Shown: positions 50,388 through 59,684 of the stretch, in pieces | Position numbering within the stretch: the stretch's first letter is position 1 | How the letters are laid out: each line of letters opens with the position of its first letter | Assembly (NCBI GenBank): GCA_964553925.1 | Contig: CAZKNR010000035.1 | Location: forward strand, 17,386 to 81,385 | DNA: 64,000 nucleotides | Direction: 5' to 3' | DNA from: DAISKN01 sp964553925 | Lineage (GTDB): Bacteria; Acidobacteriota; Vicinamibacteria; Marinacidobacterales; SMYC01 | Made by a program: the position numbers and the translations under genes | The notes under the pieces: generated by a model | What the model saw: the letters and a program-made list of their open reading frames with translations, nothing else | The model's database searches: none | Told to the model about the DNA's origin: nothing

Positions 50388-53300
50388 TCAGGGCGAAGGT
50401 CTCCTCCATCGCGGGATGCGCCCCGGAGTCCACGGGGCTCCCGCGTCGTCGAGCTTCGCCTCGAGCGCCGGGATGTCGTCTTCCAGAAGACGACGCAGGT
50501 CCTCGAGAACCGGCTCGAACGCCGCACCCGCGATCCGGCAGGCCTCGCGCTCGGTCTCGGTGGGAGCCGAAGTCGACGTCCAGTGGCCCGAGACGACGTC
50601 GTCCACTCTGTCGGCGATTGCAGGCGGCGTCGACTCCGACCGCAAGCGGATAGTCGAATCGCCTTCGAGCGCGACGTCGATCGCGTGCAGCCGATCCTCG
50701 AGGGCTCGCACCTCCTGAAAGAGCGCGGCGTCGGCCCGAGGGGATTGCAGAATGGCTCGAGCGATGTAGTCGAGACGGTTCCCGATCTCCTCGACGGCGC
50801 GGATGGAGCCGAGGACCGCGCGCTGGAGCGCCGCCGTCTCCTGCTGAAACTCGAGGAGCGCCCGTTTGTCCTCGGCGGGAAGGCTCGCGGCGCCGAGAGC
50901 CTCGGCCTCGAGCTTCTGCGGCTCTCCGAGAGGGGTCACGACCCCATCGACCCTCTGCGAGAGCGACACTTGATACGTTCCGGGAACGACCATCGGCCCT
51001 CTCGGGGGATCGACGAAGGGGTTGTCGGGCGGCTTTTCCTCGAGCCTTGTGGGGCGTGAGTCGGGGAAGCGAAAATCCCAGGCCACTCGATGGAAGCCCG
51101 CGGTCACGGGTCCCTCGAGCCTCCGAACGACCTCCCCGGTCGCATCCTTCACCGCGATCAGGATCGCGGGAGCGTCCTCTCGGTCCTCGGCGCGAAGCTG
51201 GTCCCAGCTCGGATACCGGAGAGTGCCGCCCTCGCCCTCGATACGCTTCTCCTCCTCCTGCCTCGCCTTCTTCTTCGTTCGGATCTCGTCCTTCAAGTAG
51301 TACGTCACGACGGCGCCGAAGGGCGGGTTCTCCGCGGCATAGAACGAATCCCCCTGGAACGATTTCCCGCGCAGACCGAGGGGCAGCTCTTCCATGTACA
51401 TCCAGGAGCGCTTGAGTGGAAAGAGAATGGCCGTTTGCTCGAGGGCTTCGGGGGTCACGGCGCGGAGTGGGGTGTAGTCGTCGAGGACGTAGAACCCCCG
51501 GCCGAAGGTGGCGAGGACGAGATCGTTTTCCCGGGCCTGGATCGCGAGATCGCGAACCGCGATCGTCGGAAGGCCCCCCTTCAACTGAGTCCAGACCTTG
51601 CCAGAATCCGAGGTGAAGAACAGACCAAACTCGGTGCCGGCGAAGAGGAGGTTCGGGTTCTTCGGGTCCTCGACCACGGCATAAACCGGACCGTTCTGAG
51701 GAAGGCTCGAGGCAATCGAGGTCCATTCGCCGCCACGATCGACGCTCTTGAAAAGATAGGGCTTCAGGTCTCCCATCTTGTGGTTGTCGAAGGAGGCGTA
51801 GAGAGTATCGGCGTCGTGGAACGAGGCTTCTATCCGGCTGACGTAGGTCCTCTCGGGAACGTCCCGCGGTATCTCGGTGCGGTTCCAGACGACCCCCGAG
51901 TCCTCCGTCACCTGAATGAGCCCGTCATCGGTCCCGGCGTACAGGAGCCCTTCCTTCAGCGGAGACTCCGAGAGAGACACGATGTTGCCGTAGATCGAAG
52001 TCGAGTTGTTCTTGGCGACGGCGTCGACGCTCCAGACCTTCCCCATCACCTCGAGCTGGTTTCGATCGATGCCGGCGGAAAGATCGGGACTGACCGCCCT
52101 CCACGAGTCCCCGCGGTCGTCGCTGCGAAAGAGCCGGTTCGCGGCGAAATAGAGCCGCGTGTGCGAGTGGGGACTCACGATGAGAGGCGAGTCCCAGTTC
52201 CATCGAAGACCTTCCTCGCCCGCCCCCGGCTGCGGCTTTATATAGATCGCCTCCCCGTTCTTCCGGTCGAAGCGAACGAGCCCGCCATGCTGCGACTGCG
52301 CGTAGAGGATGTTCGGGTCCTCGGGATCGACCACGGTTTCGAAGCCGTCTCCGCCCTGGGTCACGAACCAGTCGGAGTTCAGGATGCCGTGGGCGCTCGT
52401 GGTCCGCGAGGGACCGCCGAGACTGAAGTTGTCCTGGGTTCCCCCATAGACGTTGTAGAACGGCGCGGCGTTATCGACCGACACCCGGTAGAACTGAGTG
52501 ATGGGGAGGTTGGCCTTGAAGTCCCAGGTGGCCGCGCGGTCGAAGCTTTCGTAGACGCCGCCGTCGCAGCCGGCGAGAAGATGCCCGGTGTCCTCGGGGT
52601 CGATCCAGAGAGCGTGGTTGTCGACGTGCTTGAAGGCCTCGCCCACTTTGGAAAACGTCTTGCCCCCGTCCTCGGTCACCATCATCCAGGTGTCCATGGA
52701 GTAGACCCGATCCACCTTCTCGGGATCGGCGACGATCTCCTGGTAGTACTGAGGGCTGCCGCTCACGTGGGAGCCGCGCTTCTCCCAGTTCTCGCCCCCG
52801 TCGATCGATCGGAAGAAGCCGCCCTCGTCTCCCGACGCCTCGATGATGGCGTAGAGCACGTCGGGCGCCGCGGGAGAACGCGCGAGGCCGATGCGCCCGA
52901 GGTCCCCTTTCGGGAGGCCGCCCGTGACCTTCCGCCAGCTCACGCCCGCGTCCGTCGTTTTGTAGATCGCGGACTCCGGCCCGCCGTCGATGAGAGTCCA
53001 GACGTGCCGGCGTCTTTGATACGACGCGGCCACGAGGACGGCGGGGTCTCGGAAATCCATCACTACGTCCGTGATTCCGGTGTTCTCGCTCACCTCGAGG
53101 ACCGCTTTCCACGTCATACCAGCGTCCACGGTCTTGAAGAGACCCCGCTCGCCTCCGGCTTTCCAGAGGGGTCCCTGCGAGGCCACGTAGACGGTGTTCG
53201 AGTCGCGAGGGTCGACGAGGATCCTCGCGATGTGCTCGGACGTCCCGAGTCCCGCGTTCTTCCACGTCTTTCCCCCGTCGATCGACTTGTACACGCCGTC

Positions 53301-53663
53301 GCCGTAGGACACGCTCCTCTGGCTGTTGTTCTCCCCCGTTCCCACCCAGACGACGAGCGGATCGTTGGGGTCGATGGCGATGGTTCCGATGGAGAAGGAC
53401 TTCTCGCCATCGAAGAGGGGGGTCCAGGTCGTCCCCGCGTTCTCCGTCTTCCAGACGCCGCCCGAGGCCGCGGCCACGTAGTAGATCTTGGGATGATTCG
53501 GATGAACGGCTATGTCTACGATGCGCCCCGACGTTACCGCCGGTCCAATCGAGCGCAGAGCGAGGCCGTTGAAGGTCGCGCTCGTGATCTTCGACTCTTC
53601 GGCCCCGGAGCCGAAGGTGACAGCAAGGAGAACGGCACAGGCGAGGAGAAGGCGCTTTTTCAT
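50388..53663 (-). CDS. sortilin/VPS10-like BNR-repeat secreted protein
   Basis: A 1091-residue exported protein (signal MKKRLLLACAVLLAVTFGSGA). Residues about 30-740 are a multi-bladed propeller with many BNR/Asp-box turns such as SIDGGKTWKNAG, SDSGKVWTQL and SDDRGDSWRAV. The last 340 residues contain a helical region and linker after RSWMYMEELPLGLRG, with a beta domain around GTYQVSLSQRVDG. Proteins of this type are abundant in Acidobacteriota and are usually listed as glycosyl-hydrolase-like. Without catalytic residues visible, glycan or protein binding is as likely. Confidence 0.88.
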   Translation of the reverse strand: MKKRLLLACAVLLAVTFGSGAEESKITSATFNGLALRSIGPAVTSGRIVDIAVHPNHPKIYYVAAASGGVWKTENAGTTWTPLFDGEKSFSIGTIAIDPNDPLVVWVGTGENNSQRSVSYGDGVYKSIDGGKTWKNAGLGTSEHIARILVDPRDSNTVYVASQGPLWKAGGERGLFKTVDAGMTWKAVLEVSENTGITDVVMDFRDPAVLVAASYQRRRHVWTLIDGGPESAIYKTTDAGVSWRKVTGGLPKGDLGRIGLARSPAAPDVLYAIIEASGDEGGFFRSIDGGENWEKRGSHVSGSPQYYQEIVADPEKVDRVYSMDTWMMVTEDGGKTFSKVGEAFKHVDNHALWIDPEDTGHLLAGCDGGVYESFDRAATWDFKANLPITQFYRVSVDNAAPFYNVYGGTQDNFSLGGPSRTTSAHGILNSDWFVTQGGDGFETVVDPEDPNILYAQSQHGGLVRFDRKNGEAIYIKPQPGAGEEGLRWNWDSPLIVSPHSHTRLYFAANRLFRSDDRGDSWRAVSPDLSAGIDRNQLEVMGKVWSVDAVAKNNSTSIYGNIVSLSESPLKEGLLYAGTDDGLIQVTEDSGVVWNRTEIPRDVPERTYVSRIEASFHDADTLYASFDNHKMGDLKPYLFKSVDRGGEWTSIASSLPQNGPVYAVVEDPKNPNLLFAGTEFGLFFTSDSGKVWTQLKGGLPTIAVRDLAIQARENDLVLATFGRGFYVLDDYTPLRAVTPEALEQTAILFPLKRSWMYMEELPLGLRGKSFQGDSFYAAENPPFGAVVTYYLKDEIRTKKKARQEEEKRIEGEGGTLRYPSWDQLRAEDREDAPAILIAVKDATGEVVRRLEGPVTAGFHRVAWDFRFPDSRPTRLEEKPPDNPFVDPPRGPMVVPGTYQVSLSQRVDGVVTPLGEPQKLEAEALGAASLPAEDKRALLEFQQETAALQRAVLGSIRAVEEIGNRLDYIARAILQSPRADAALFQEVRALEDRLHAIDVALEGDSTIRLRSESTPPAIADRVDDVVSGHWTSTSAPTETEREACRIAGAAFEPVLEDLRRLLEDDIPALEAKLDDAGAPWTPGRIPRWRRPSP

Positions 53664-53691
53664 TCGGGGATTATAAATCCGGCCTGGCTTC

Positions 53692-54462
53692 TCAGCGTCG
53701 CCCGCGGACCCAGTCCGAGAGCGTTCGCCACTCCGGCTCGTCCTGCGATTCCCAGTGCTTGCCGCCCGGGTGGAACGGAGTGCCGCCCCCGTGTTCCGCG
53801 AGCGGCATGAGAAGGAGGCGGCTCGCGAGGGGGTCTCCCGGCGCCACCAATCGGCCCGCCGCCTCGAAGTTGAGGCGCGACTCCTCTTCGCTCCAGAAAG
53901 TGCGTCCGGGGGGGAGGACCTGTAAGCGAAAGGGGGTGGTGGCGCGGGTGTGGCACACGACGCAGCGCGCGCGGCCGGTGCGTTTCTGCAAGAAGATGGG
54001 TTCGACTCGTGCCCGGTACTCCTCGAAATCCAGACCTCGCGCCGCCGCCTTCGAACTGGGCGCCACCCAGTCCGCGAGAGTCCGCCATTCCGGATCGCTC
54101 TCTGAATCCCAGTGTTTGCCGCCGGGGTGAAAAGAAGTCCCGCCCGCTTCTTCCGCGAGGGCCATCATCAACAACCGGCTGCGCCGCGGCTCTCCCGGAA
54201 CGACGAGACGCCTCGAGGATGTCACTTCTTCGAAGTTCTGGCGCGACTCCTCGTCGTTCCACGACGTGCTTCCCGGGGACAGGGCTTGAAGGCGAAAGGG
54301 TGTCGTCGCTCGGGTATGGCAGACGACGCAGCGCGCATGGCCCTCACGCTTCTTCAGAAAGATGGGCTCGATGCGAGTCCGGAAGAACTCGAAATCGAGA
54401 GACGCCGATGGAGGGGCCTGCTGGAGGAGCGCCAGCACCAGGAGCGAGGGAGCCAGTCCCAT
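53692..54462 (-). CDS. internally duplicated di-haem cytochrome c-like protein
   Basis: A 256-residue exported protein made of two near-identical halves. Each has one CVVCH haem site (Cys45-His49 and Cys167-His171) followed by TRATTPFRLQ and ends HPGGKHW....EWRTL.DWV. The halves align with no gaps except a short linker, so it arose by internal duplication. It should act as a periplasmic electron carrier or be part of a haem-linked complex. It is divergent from the YVTN propeller gene and a palindrome lies between them. Confidence 0.85.
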   Translation of the reverse strand: MGLAPSLLVLALLQQAPPSASLDFEFFRTRIEPIFLKKREGHARCVVCHTRATTPFRLQALSPGSTSWNDEESRQNFEEVTSSRRLVVPGEPRRSRLLMMALAEEAGGTSFHPGGKHWDSESDPEWRTLADWVAPSSKAAARGLDFEEYRARVEPIFLQKRTGRARCVVCHTRATTPFRLQVLPPGRTFWSEEESRLNFEAAGRLVAPGDPLASRLLLMPLAEHGGGTPFHPGGKHWESQDEPEWRTLSDWVRGRR

Positions 54463-54490
54463 GGCCCGCCTATCATATCAATCGGCAGGC

Positions 54491-54510
54491 GATTCTTGAC
54501 TTCAAGAATC
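54491..54510. promoter_or_regulatory. 20-bp perfect inverted repeat between divergent genes
   Basis: GATTCTTGA-CT-TCAAGAATC has 9-bp perfect arms around a 2-bp centre. It lies 29 bp from the cytochrome start and 38 bp from the YVTN-gene start, so one regulator could control both directions. Confidence 0.6.
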
Positions 54511-54547
54511 CGGGTCAATAGAGTTGACGCGGGAGGCTCGACGGAAC

Positions 54548-55558
54548 ATGACTCTCGCCGCACTCAGCCTCGCGATGCTCACTCTTCTGGCGCCCGCGGC
54601 CGGAGGAGCCGATCGGGTGGTGATCGTCCAGACCAACGCCGCCGGAGACAACGTCTTCCTCATCGACCCGACGACCAACAAAATCGTGGGCGAGATCGAA
54701 GGCATCGAGGTCAACCATGGCGCTGCGGCCGCCCCCGATGGAAGCCGGCTGTATTTCACCAACGAGGCGAACGAAACGCTCGACGTCGTCGACACCAAGA
54801 CGCTCGCGGTAACCAAGAGTATTCCGCTGAGCGGACGTCCCAACAACGTCACCATCAGTCGAGACGGACGAAGGGTCTACGTGGCGATCGTAGGGGCCCC
54901 GGGGGCGGTCGATGTGATCGACACCCCCTCTCTGAAGCTCGACAAAACGATTCCGACGCGCGGAGGAGTCCACAACACGTTCCTCACTCCCGACGGAAGG
55001 AATGTCATCGCCGGCTCGATCCTGGGGAAGAACTTGACGGTCATCGATCAAGAGACCGAGGAGCCGCTGTGGACGCTGTACTTCGAGAACGGCGTCCGCC
55101 CGATCGGCTTCGAGACCAACCCCGACGGCTCGACCCGAAGGATGTTCGTGCAGATCACGAACTTTCACGGGTTCTTCGTCGTTGACTTCGAGAAACGTAA
55201 AGAGGTCGGGCGGGTCCAGCTCCCGGAGCTGCCGAAGGAAGAGCAGAATTGGGACACCCTCCAGGGCTCGCCCTCACACGGAATCGGAGTCACGCCCGAT
55301 GGCAAGACCCTTTGGGTCTGCAGCAAGGTGAACCACGCCGTCTACGCCTATTCCCTCCCCGACCTGAAGCTCCTCGGAGGAGTCGAGGTCGGGCACCATC
55401 CGGATTGGCTCACCTTCACGCCCGACAGCAAGACGGTCTACGTAGCGAACGCCGGATCGAACTCGGTGTCCGCCGTCGACATCGCGTCGATGAAGGAAGT
55501 GGCCCGCATCCCCGTGGGACAGGTTCCCAAGCGGAACATCACCGCGATTCTGCGCTGA
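54548..55558 (+). CDS. YVTN/NHL-type beta-propeller secreted protein
   Basis: A 336-residue exported protein starting at the ATG at 54548 (GGGAGG eleven bases upstream); a TTG at 54524 is also in frame. Signal MTLAALSLAMLTLLAPAAGGA. It has about seven propeller blades with the YVTN pattern, for example SPDGSRLYFTNEANETLDVVD-like PDGSRLYFTNEANETLDVVD, SRDGRRVYVAIVG, TPDSKTVYVANAGSNSVSAVD. Similar proteins sit with cytochromes in periplasmic oxidation pathways, and this one is divergent from a di-haem cytochrome, so shared function is plausible. Confidence 0.87.
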   Translation: MTLAALSLAMLTLLAPAAGGADRVVIVQTNAAGDNVFLIDPTTNKIVGEIEGIEVNHGAAAAPDGSRLYFTNEANETLDVVDTKTLAVTKSIPLSGRPNNVTISRDGRRVYVAIVGAPGAVDVIDTPSLKLDKTIPTRGGVHNTFLTPDGRNVIAGSILGKNLTVIDQETEEPLWTLYFENGVRPIGFETNPDGSTRRMFVQITNFHGFFVVDFEKRKEVGRVQLPELPKEEQNWDTLQGSPSHGIGVTPDGKTLWVCSKVNHAVYAYSLPDLKLLGGVEVGHHPDWLTFTPDSKTVYVANAGSNSVSAVDIASMKEVARIPVGQVPKRNITAILR

Positions 55559-55560
55559 CG

Positions 55561-55905
55561 TCACTTTTTCGCCGGAGCCGGCGTTCCGTTCACGCGAGCG
55601 GCGTGAAGCTTCCGCATCTTCTGATACAGGGAGCTCCTAGGAATCCCGAGCTGCGTGGCCGCGCGAGCCACGCGCCCATCTTCTTCCACCAGCACCCGCG
55701 AGATATGGAGCCGCTCGATCTCGCGGAGCGTGACGTTCGGATCGTCCGAAAACGGCTCGCCGTCGAGAGCCAGGTCGCTCCTGTCGATAACGGGGGCATC
55801 CGATAGCAATATCGTTCGTTCGAGGACGTTCTTCAGCTCGCGGATGTTGCCCGGCCACGAGTGGCCCTGCAAGGCGCTCAGGGCAGCGGGAGTGAGCTCG
55901 GACCG
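55561..55905 (-). pseudogene. C-terminal remnant of an NtrC-type sigma-54 activator
   Basis: About 115 codons match the end of NtrC-family activators: LTPAALSAL, then SWPGNIRELKNVLERTILL of the AAA+ domain, then a Fis-type helix-turn-helix (RVARAATQLGIPRSSLYQKMRKL). The central AAA+ domain, including GAFTGA, and the receiver are absent upstream. The first in-frame start is a TTG at 55872, but the fold needs upstream sequence, so I regard it as a fragment. It is convergent with the YVTN gene, 2 bp away. Confidence 0.78.
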
Positions 55906-56018
55906 ATGCCCAGCAGAAACTCTTGCTCGGAAACCGGCTTGCGATCTCCCGGCGGGCAGGGCGCCTCCCCCGAAGCGAGGCTCGCCCAGAACAAGGCGAA
56001 GGAGACGACTTTCGTCAA
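55878..56018 (-). CDS. possible small secreted peptide or N-terminal gene fragment
   Basis: A frame from a TTG at 56018 gives 46 residues: a convincing signal peptide (MTKVVSFALFWASLASGEA) followed by a short mature part (CPPGDRKPVSEQEFLL) and a stop inside the NtrC-type remnant. It could be a real small secreted peptide, but the position at a truncation point makes a beheaded gene more likely. No ribosome-binding site or homologue is apparent. Confidence 0.25.
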   Translation of the reverse strand: MTKVVSFALFWASLASGEAPCPPGDRKPVSEQEFLLGIGPSSLPLP

Positions 56019-56242
56019 TTTGAAGCGCCGGGCCGTCAGTTGGAACGAAACGTTGATTTGCCGTCCATGCTAACTAACCCACCTGAAGCTATCCCGCAAA
56101 CAGCGCCGATATCGACGTTCGACCGCCGGCCGCGGTCAGCCTTCGATTTCTTATCCATTCATTCCGCCGGTGGGCGCCGCTCCGGGCGCGCATTTTCCCG
56201 CGCGTCCGCCCTGATAGATCGTCCAGATTTCCGGAGGGATGA
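55906..56242. other. 337 bp without a firm gene
   Basis: It lies upstream of the NtrC-type remnant and downstream of the kinase gene. The left part holds the doubtful 46-codon frame listed above. To the right of 56019 I see nothing coding, no repeat and no clear terminator beyond a short GCGCG/CGCGC pairing near 56190-56210. Confidence 0.5.
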
Positions 56243-59038
56243 TCACTCGAGCGCCGACAGGCGCCGCTCGGCCTCGGCCACGAGTCCGGTCTTCTCTCCT
56301 TTACCTTTGATGCGGAGAAAAGCTCGATAGGAGTCGGCGGCGCCGGCGCTTTTCAACCCCTCCTGGCTCAGGGCGAGGAAGTAGTGGAGCTGGGGAACGA
56401 CGTGGTAGCTCGGCACGTCGTCCAGGAAAAGCGCGGTCGCCTCGCCACGACGCCGGAAGCACGCATCGAGCTCCGAGCTCGCTTCGACGAAAGCCCCGGC
56501 CTGGAGAAAGGCACGGCCGAGGGCCATTCGCGAAAGCCAGGTGTCGGCGCGCTCGCTGGCGGCGCGAAGAAGGACGATGGCCTGTGCGGTCTCGCCTCTC
56601 GCCAGAGCCGCCTCGCCCCGAAGCAGGATTCCGTAGGATTGCGCTTCGGCGTCTTCTCGCGATTCCAGAGCGGCTGCGATCTCGAGCGCGCGCTCCGGCT
56701 TTCCCGCCATGAAGAAAACGCGGGCGGCGCGAACCAGGACTCCCACGGCGTCGTTCCGGGTGAGGGAGCGCTCGGCGGCATCGATTGCAGGATCGAGTCG
56801 GCCGCGCTCGGCGTGGACCAGGGCCAGGGTCGTGAGCTTGTTTGCGGCGGCGAAGCGATCGTTCCGCTCCTCGTCCCGTGCGAGTGCGGGAGTCAAGAAC
56901 CTCTCGGCGTCGACGAGCCTTCCCTCGTAAAGGGCGAGGTCGGAAAGTCCCATGGCGGCGAGAGACGCGCCCCGCTCGCTCACTTCTGCGAGCCGGTGGT
57001 AGACGCGGGCCGCTTCTTCGGGCTCGCCGTTCGCCATGTGGGCGAGGGCGAGAGCGACGTAGGGGTTGTCGTAAGCGGGGTTTATCTCGAGGACCGTCTC
57101 CGATTCCCGAATGGCGGTCTCGAAATCACCGACGTACGTGGCATAGATAGCGAGATTCCCTCGAGCCAACAGATCGTTCGAAGAGAGATCGGCGGCACGG
57201 CGTCCGGTCTCGAGCGCCCTTCGGAAATCGCGCGTGTAGAACGAAGCCAGAGCCAGGTTGGTGAATCCCGCGCCATCGGAGGGGAACTTGTCGACCAGCT
57301 CCTCATATTCGTCGATGGCCTTCGGGTAGTTTCCCACGTGGATGTAATAGACCCCGCGAGTGCGCAGTCTCTCCCGTTCCGACATCTTGTGGAGGAGCGA
57401 AAGAGCTTTGTCGAAGTACTGCTGCGCCTCCTCCGGGCGGCCCAGGTTCAGGTGTGCAACGGCGAGACCGGAGTACGCCCGACCGAAATCGGCATCCTGG
57501 GAGAGAGCCTTCTTGTATTCCCGGATCGCGTTCTCGGTGTTTCCGGAGTCGAGAAACTCTTGAGCGGCAGCGTAGGAGCGCATCGCTTCGAGGGATGCGG
57601 TGGTAAACGTTTCCTCCCCGAAAGCGAGGCTCGAGGTCGGGTTCACGTCCCCCAGGTCAGCGCGAAGCTCGGACGCGAGACGGTCGACGGCCCGAAGCAT
57701 GGTGGTCTTGTCCGCCACCGTCTCCGAAGCCTCGGCGAGGGATTCCGCCGTGACCGGATCGAAAGCGGTCACCCGAACGAGATAACCAGATCCCTCCGGC
57801 ACGATGCGTCCCGTCAGAGCGAGGTCGATTCCCTGGCTTCGGCAGACGAGCCTCGCCGTTTCCTCGTCGAGACGCCCCTCGCGTCCCGGAGACAGCTCGG
57901 CACTCTGCCGGCGAGCGAGAGCTCGGTCGTAAGCCGTAATGAAAGGAGCGCCCTCGAGCCCAATGGCCAGGGCCTGCTCGAGCGCGCCGTCGAAAACGGT
58001 ATCGCCGGTGCGATTGTCGAAATCGGCCACGAGGATGGTGAGCACGTCGGGCTCGGCGGCGTCGGGAGCTCGCTCCCGTGTCGTGAGCCACCACGTCCCG
58101 CTCACCAGGACAAGCCCGGTGATCGCGGCCGCGGCGAGACCTCGTCCGGTCCATCCTCCCGCTAGACGTCGGTCCCGGACGTCCACATCGAGCGCCTCTA
58201 GCGCTACCGCCAGCTCTGACGCCGCCTGGTATCGGCTCGCGGGTTCTTTCTCCAGGCAGCGCCTCAGGATGCGGCTCGCGGCGTTGAGCGTGCGTCGTGG
58301 GGCTACGGGCGCAGCCGACGTGACGCTCGGCGTCGGATCTCTCAGGATGGCGCTGAGGGTTTCCGCCAGCGTCGGTCTTTCGAACGGAGACCGACCCGAT
58401 ATCATCTCGAAGATGAGAATTCCCAAGCTGAAGATGTCGCTGCGGTGATCGACGGTCTCGCCCCGGGTTTGCTCGGGCGACATATAGGCGTAAGTCCCCA
58501 GGAGGCTACCGGCGTTCGTCTGTCGTCGAATCTCGGTTTCCATCGTCTCCGAGAGCTTTCCGAGAGGCTCGATGAGCTTGGCGAGCCCGAAGTCGATGAT
58601 CTTGACCTGATCGTCGCCCAGGATCATGACGTTTGCAGGCTTCAGATCGCGGTGAACGATGCCCTTTTCATGCGCGCAGACGAGCCCCCGGGCGACCTGC
58701 TTCGCGATTCGAAGAGCGCGCGGAAGCGAGAGCGGGCCCGGCTTCAAAAGCTCGCTCAGTTTTTCCCCATGGACGAGCTCCATGACGATGAAGGTCAAAC
58801 CCTCAGCTTCGTCGATTTCGTGAACGACGGCGATGTTCGGATGCTGGAGGGCGGCCGCGGCCTGGGCTTCCTGGACGAAACGGTGCTTTCGGTCTTCGTC
58901 GGAGACGAGCTCCGAGAGAAGGACTTTCACCGCCACTTCGCGCTTCAGACGGAGGTCGAGGGCACGATAGACGATTCCCATCCCACCACGGCCGATTTCA
59001 CCGAGGACCTTGTAGTGCGAGAGCGTACGTCCGACCAT
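56243..59038 (-). CDS. Ser/Thr protein kinase with TPR C-terminal region
   Basis: A 931-residue protein. Residues 8-270 are an eukaryote-type kinase domain: glycine loop GEIGRGGMGIVY, VAVKVL lysine, HRDLKPANVM, DFGLAK and an SPE-type motif (MSPEQTRGETVDHRSD). One membrane helix follows near residue 300 (GLAAAAITGLVLVSGTWWL). Then come a domain resembling FlgO-like or adenylate-cyclase-associated propeptides (ILVADFDNRTGD, about 335-480) and about ten TPRs to residue 900. The layout is common in Acidobacteriota. The kinase is on the inner side; TPRs face the periplasm. Confidence 0.93.
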   Translation of the reverse strand: MVGRTLSHYKVLGEIGRGGMGIVYRALDLRLKREVAVKVLLSELVSDEDRKHRFVQEAQAAAALQHPNIAVVHEIDEAEGLTFIVMELVHGEKLSELLKPGPLSLPRALRIAKQVARGLVCAHEKGIVHRDLKPANVMILGDDQVKIIDFGLAKLIEPLGKLSETMETEIRRQTNAGSLLGTYAYMSPEQTRGETVDHRSDIFSLGILIFEMISGRSPFERPTLAETLSAILRDPTPSVTSAAPVAPRRTLNAASRILRRCLEKEPASRYQAASELAVALEALDVDVRDRRLAGGWTGRGLAAAAITGLVLVSGTWWLTTRERAPDAAEPDVLTILVADFDNRTGDTVFDGALEQALAIGLEGAPFITAYDRALARRQSAELSPGREGRLDEETARLVCRSQGIDLALTGRIVPEGSGYLVRVTAFDPVTAESLAEASETVADKTTMLRAVDRLASELRADLGDVNPTSSLAFGEETFTTASLEAMRSYAAAQEFLDSGNTENAIREYKKALSQDADFGRAYSGLAVAHLNLGRPEEAQQYFDKALSLLHKMSERERLRTRGVYYIHVGNYPKAIDEYEELVDKFPSDGAGFTNLALASFYTRDFRRALETGRRAADLSSNDLLARGNLAIYATYVGDFETAIRESETVLEINPAYDNPYVALALAHMANGEPEEAARVYHRLAEVSERGASLAAMGLSDLALYEGRLVDAERFLTPALARDEERNDRFAAANKLTTLALVHAERGRLDPAIDAAERSLTRNDAVGVLVRAARVFFMAGKPERALEIAAALESREDAEAQSYGILLRGEAALARGETAQAIVLLRAASERADTWLSRMALGRAFLQAGAFVEASSELDACFRRRGEATALFLDDVPSYHVVPQLHYFLALSQEGLKSAGAADSYRAFLRIKGKGEKTGLVAEAERRLSALE

Positions 59039-59044
59039 GTTGGT

Positions 59045-59683
59045 TTAGCTTCGGCCAGCGCCGTAGAACGGCCTGAGCCGCCGGTAGAGGGCGAGGGTCG
59101 CGCGGCAGTCGGCGAGGCAGTAGCGCTCGATGTCCTCGATGCGGCCCTCCGCGTAGGCCTGGCCCACGAGGGTGCCGTCCATTTCCATCTTGGGCGAGGG
59201 AACGCCGAACACGGCGCAGAAATAGTCGAGGCTTCCCCGGCGCCTCTTGTCGTCGCCCTCGAACGCTTCGCGCACGTCGAAATGCGAGCTCCACCCCAGG
59301 GGGATGGGATAGGCGGGCACGATTGCGTGGATGGCGCTCCGGATGTTCAGATAGGGAACGTCGAACCGGCGCCCGTTGAAGGTCACGAAGAGCGAGGGCC
59401 GCGCGCTCTCGAGCCACGTCCAGAAAGACTCGAGGAGCTCTTTCTCGTTGGTGTGGGAGAACGTCCGCTCGAAGGACGTTTCGCTGTCCACGACGCCGAC
59501 GCAAACGACCCTTCCCGTGGTGGGGTCGAGCCCCAGGCGGGAGAGGAGATCCTCGCGCCGCTTTTCCAGCTCTCCCGGATCCGGAGCATCGCGCTCGAGC
59601 CCGCGGAAGAGATAGTCGAGGGCCCTTTCCGGGATTTCTTCCGCGCTCTGACCGACGGTCTCGATATCCAGGACGATCGCCAT
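59045..59683 (-). CDS. PolB-type 3'-5' exonuclease (RNase H fold)
   Basis: A 212-residue enzyme with the three exonuclease motifs of the PolB-exonuclease-like family: Exo I DIET (VLDIETVGQ), Exo II FVTFNGRRFDVPYL, and Exo III (YCLADCRATLALY). Conserved acidic residues should bind two metal ions. It is a stand-alone domain, not fused to a polymerase, and probably acts in DNA repair or RNA processing. It lies between the kinase gene (6 bp) and the dehydrogenase gene (1 bp), transcribed in the same direction. Confidence 0.87.
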   Translation of the reverse strand: MAIVLDIETVGQSAEEIPERALDYLFRGLERDAPDPGELEKRREDLLSRLGLDPTTGRVVCVGVVDSETSFERTFSHTNEKELLESFWTWLESARPSLFVTFNGRRFDVPYLNIRSAIHAIVPAYPIPLGWSSHFDVREAFEGDDKRRRGSLDYFCAVFGVPSPKMEMDGTLVGQAYAEGRIEDIERYCLADCRATLALYRRLRPFYGAGRS

Positions 59684-59684
59684 C

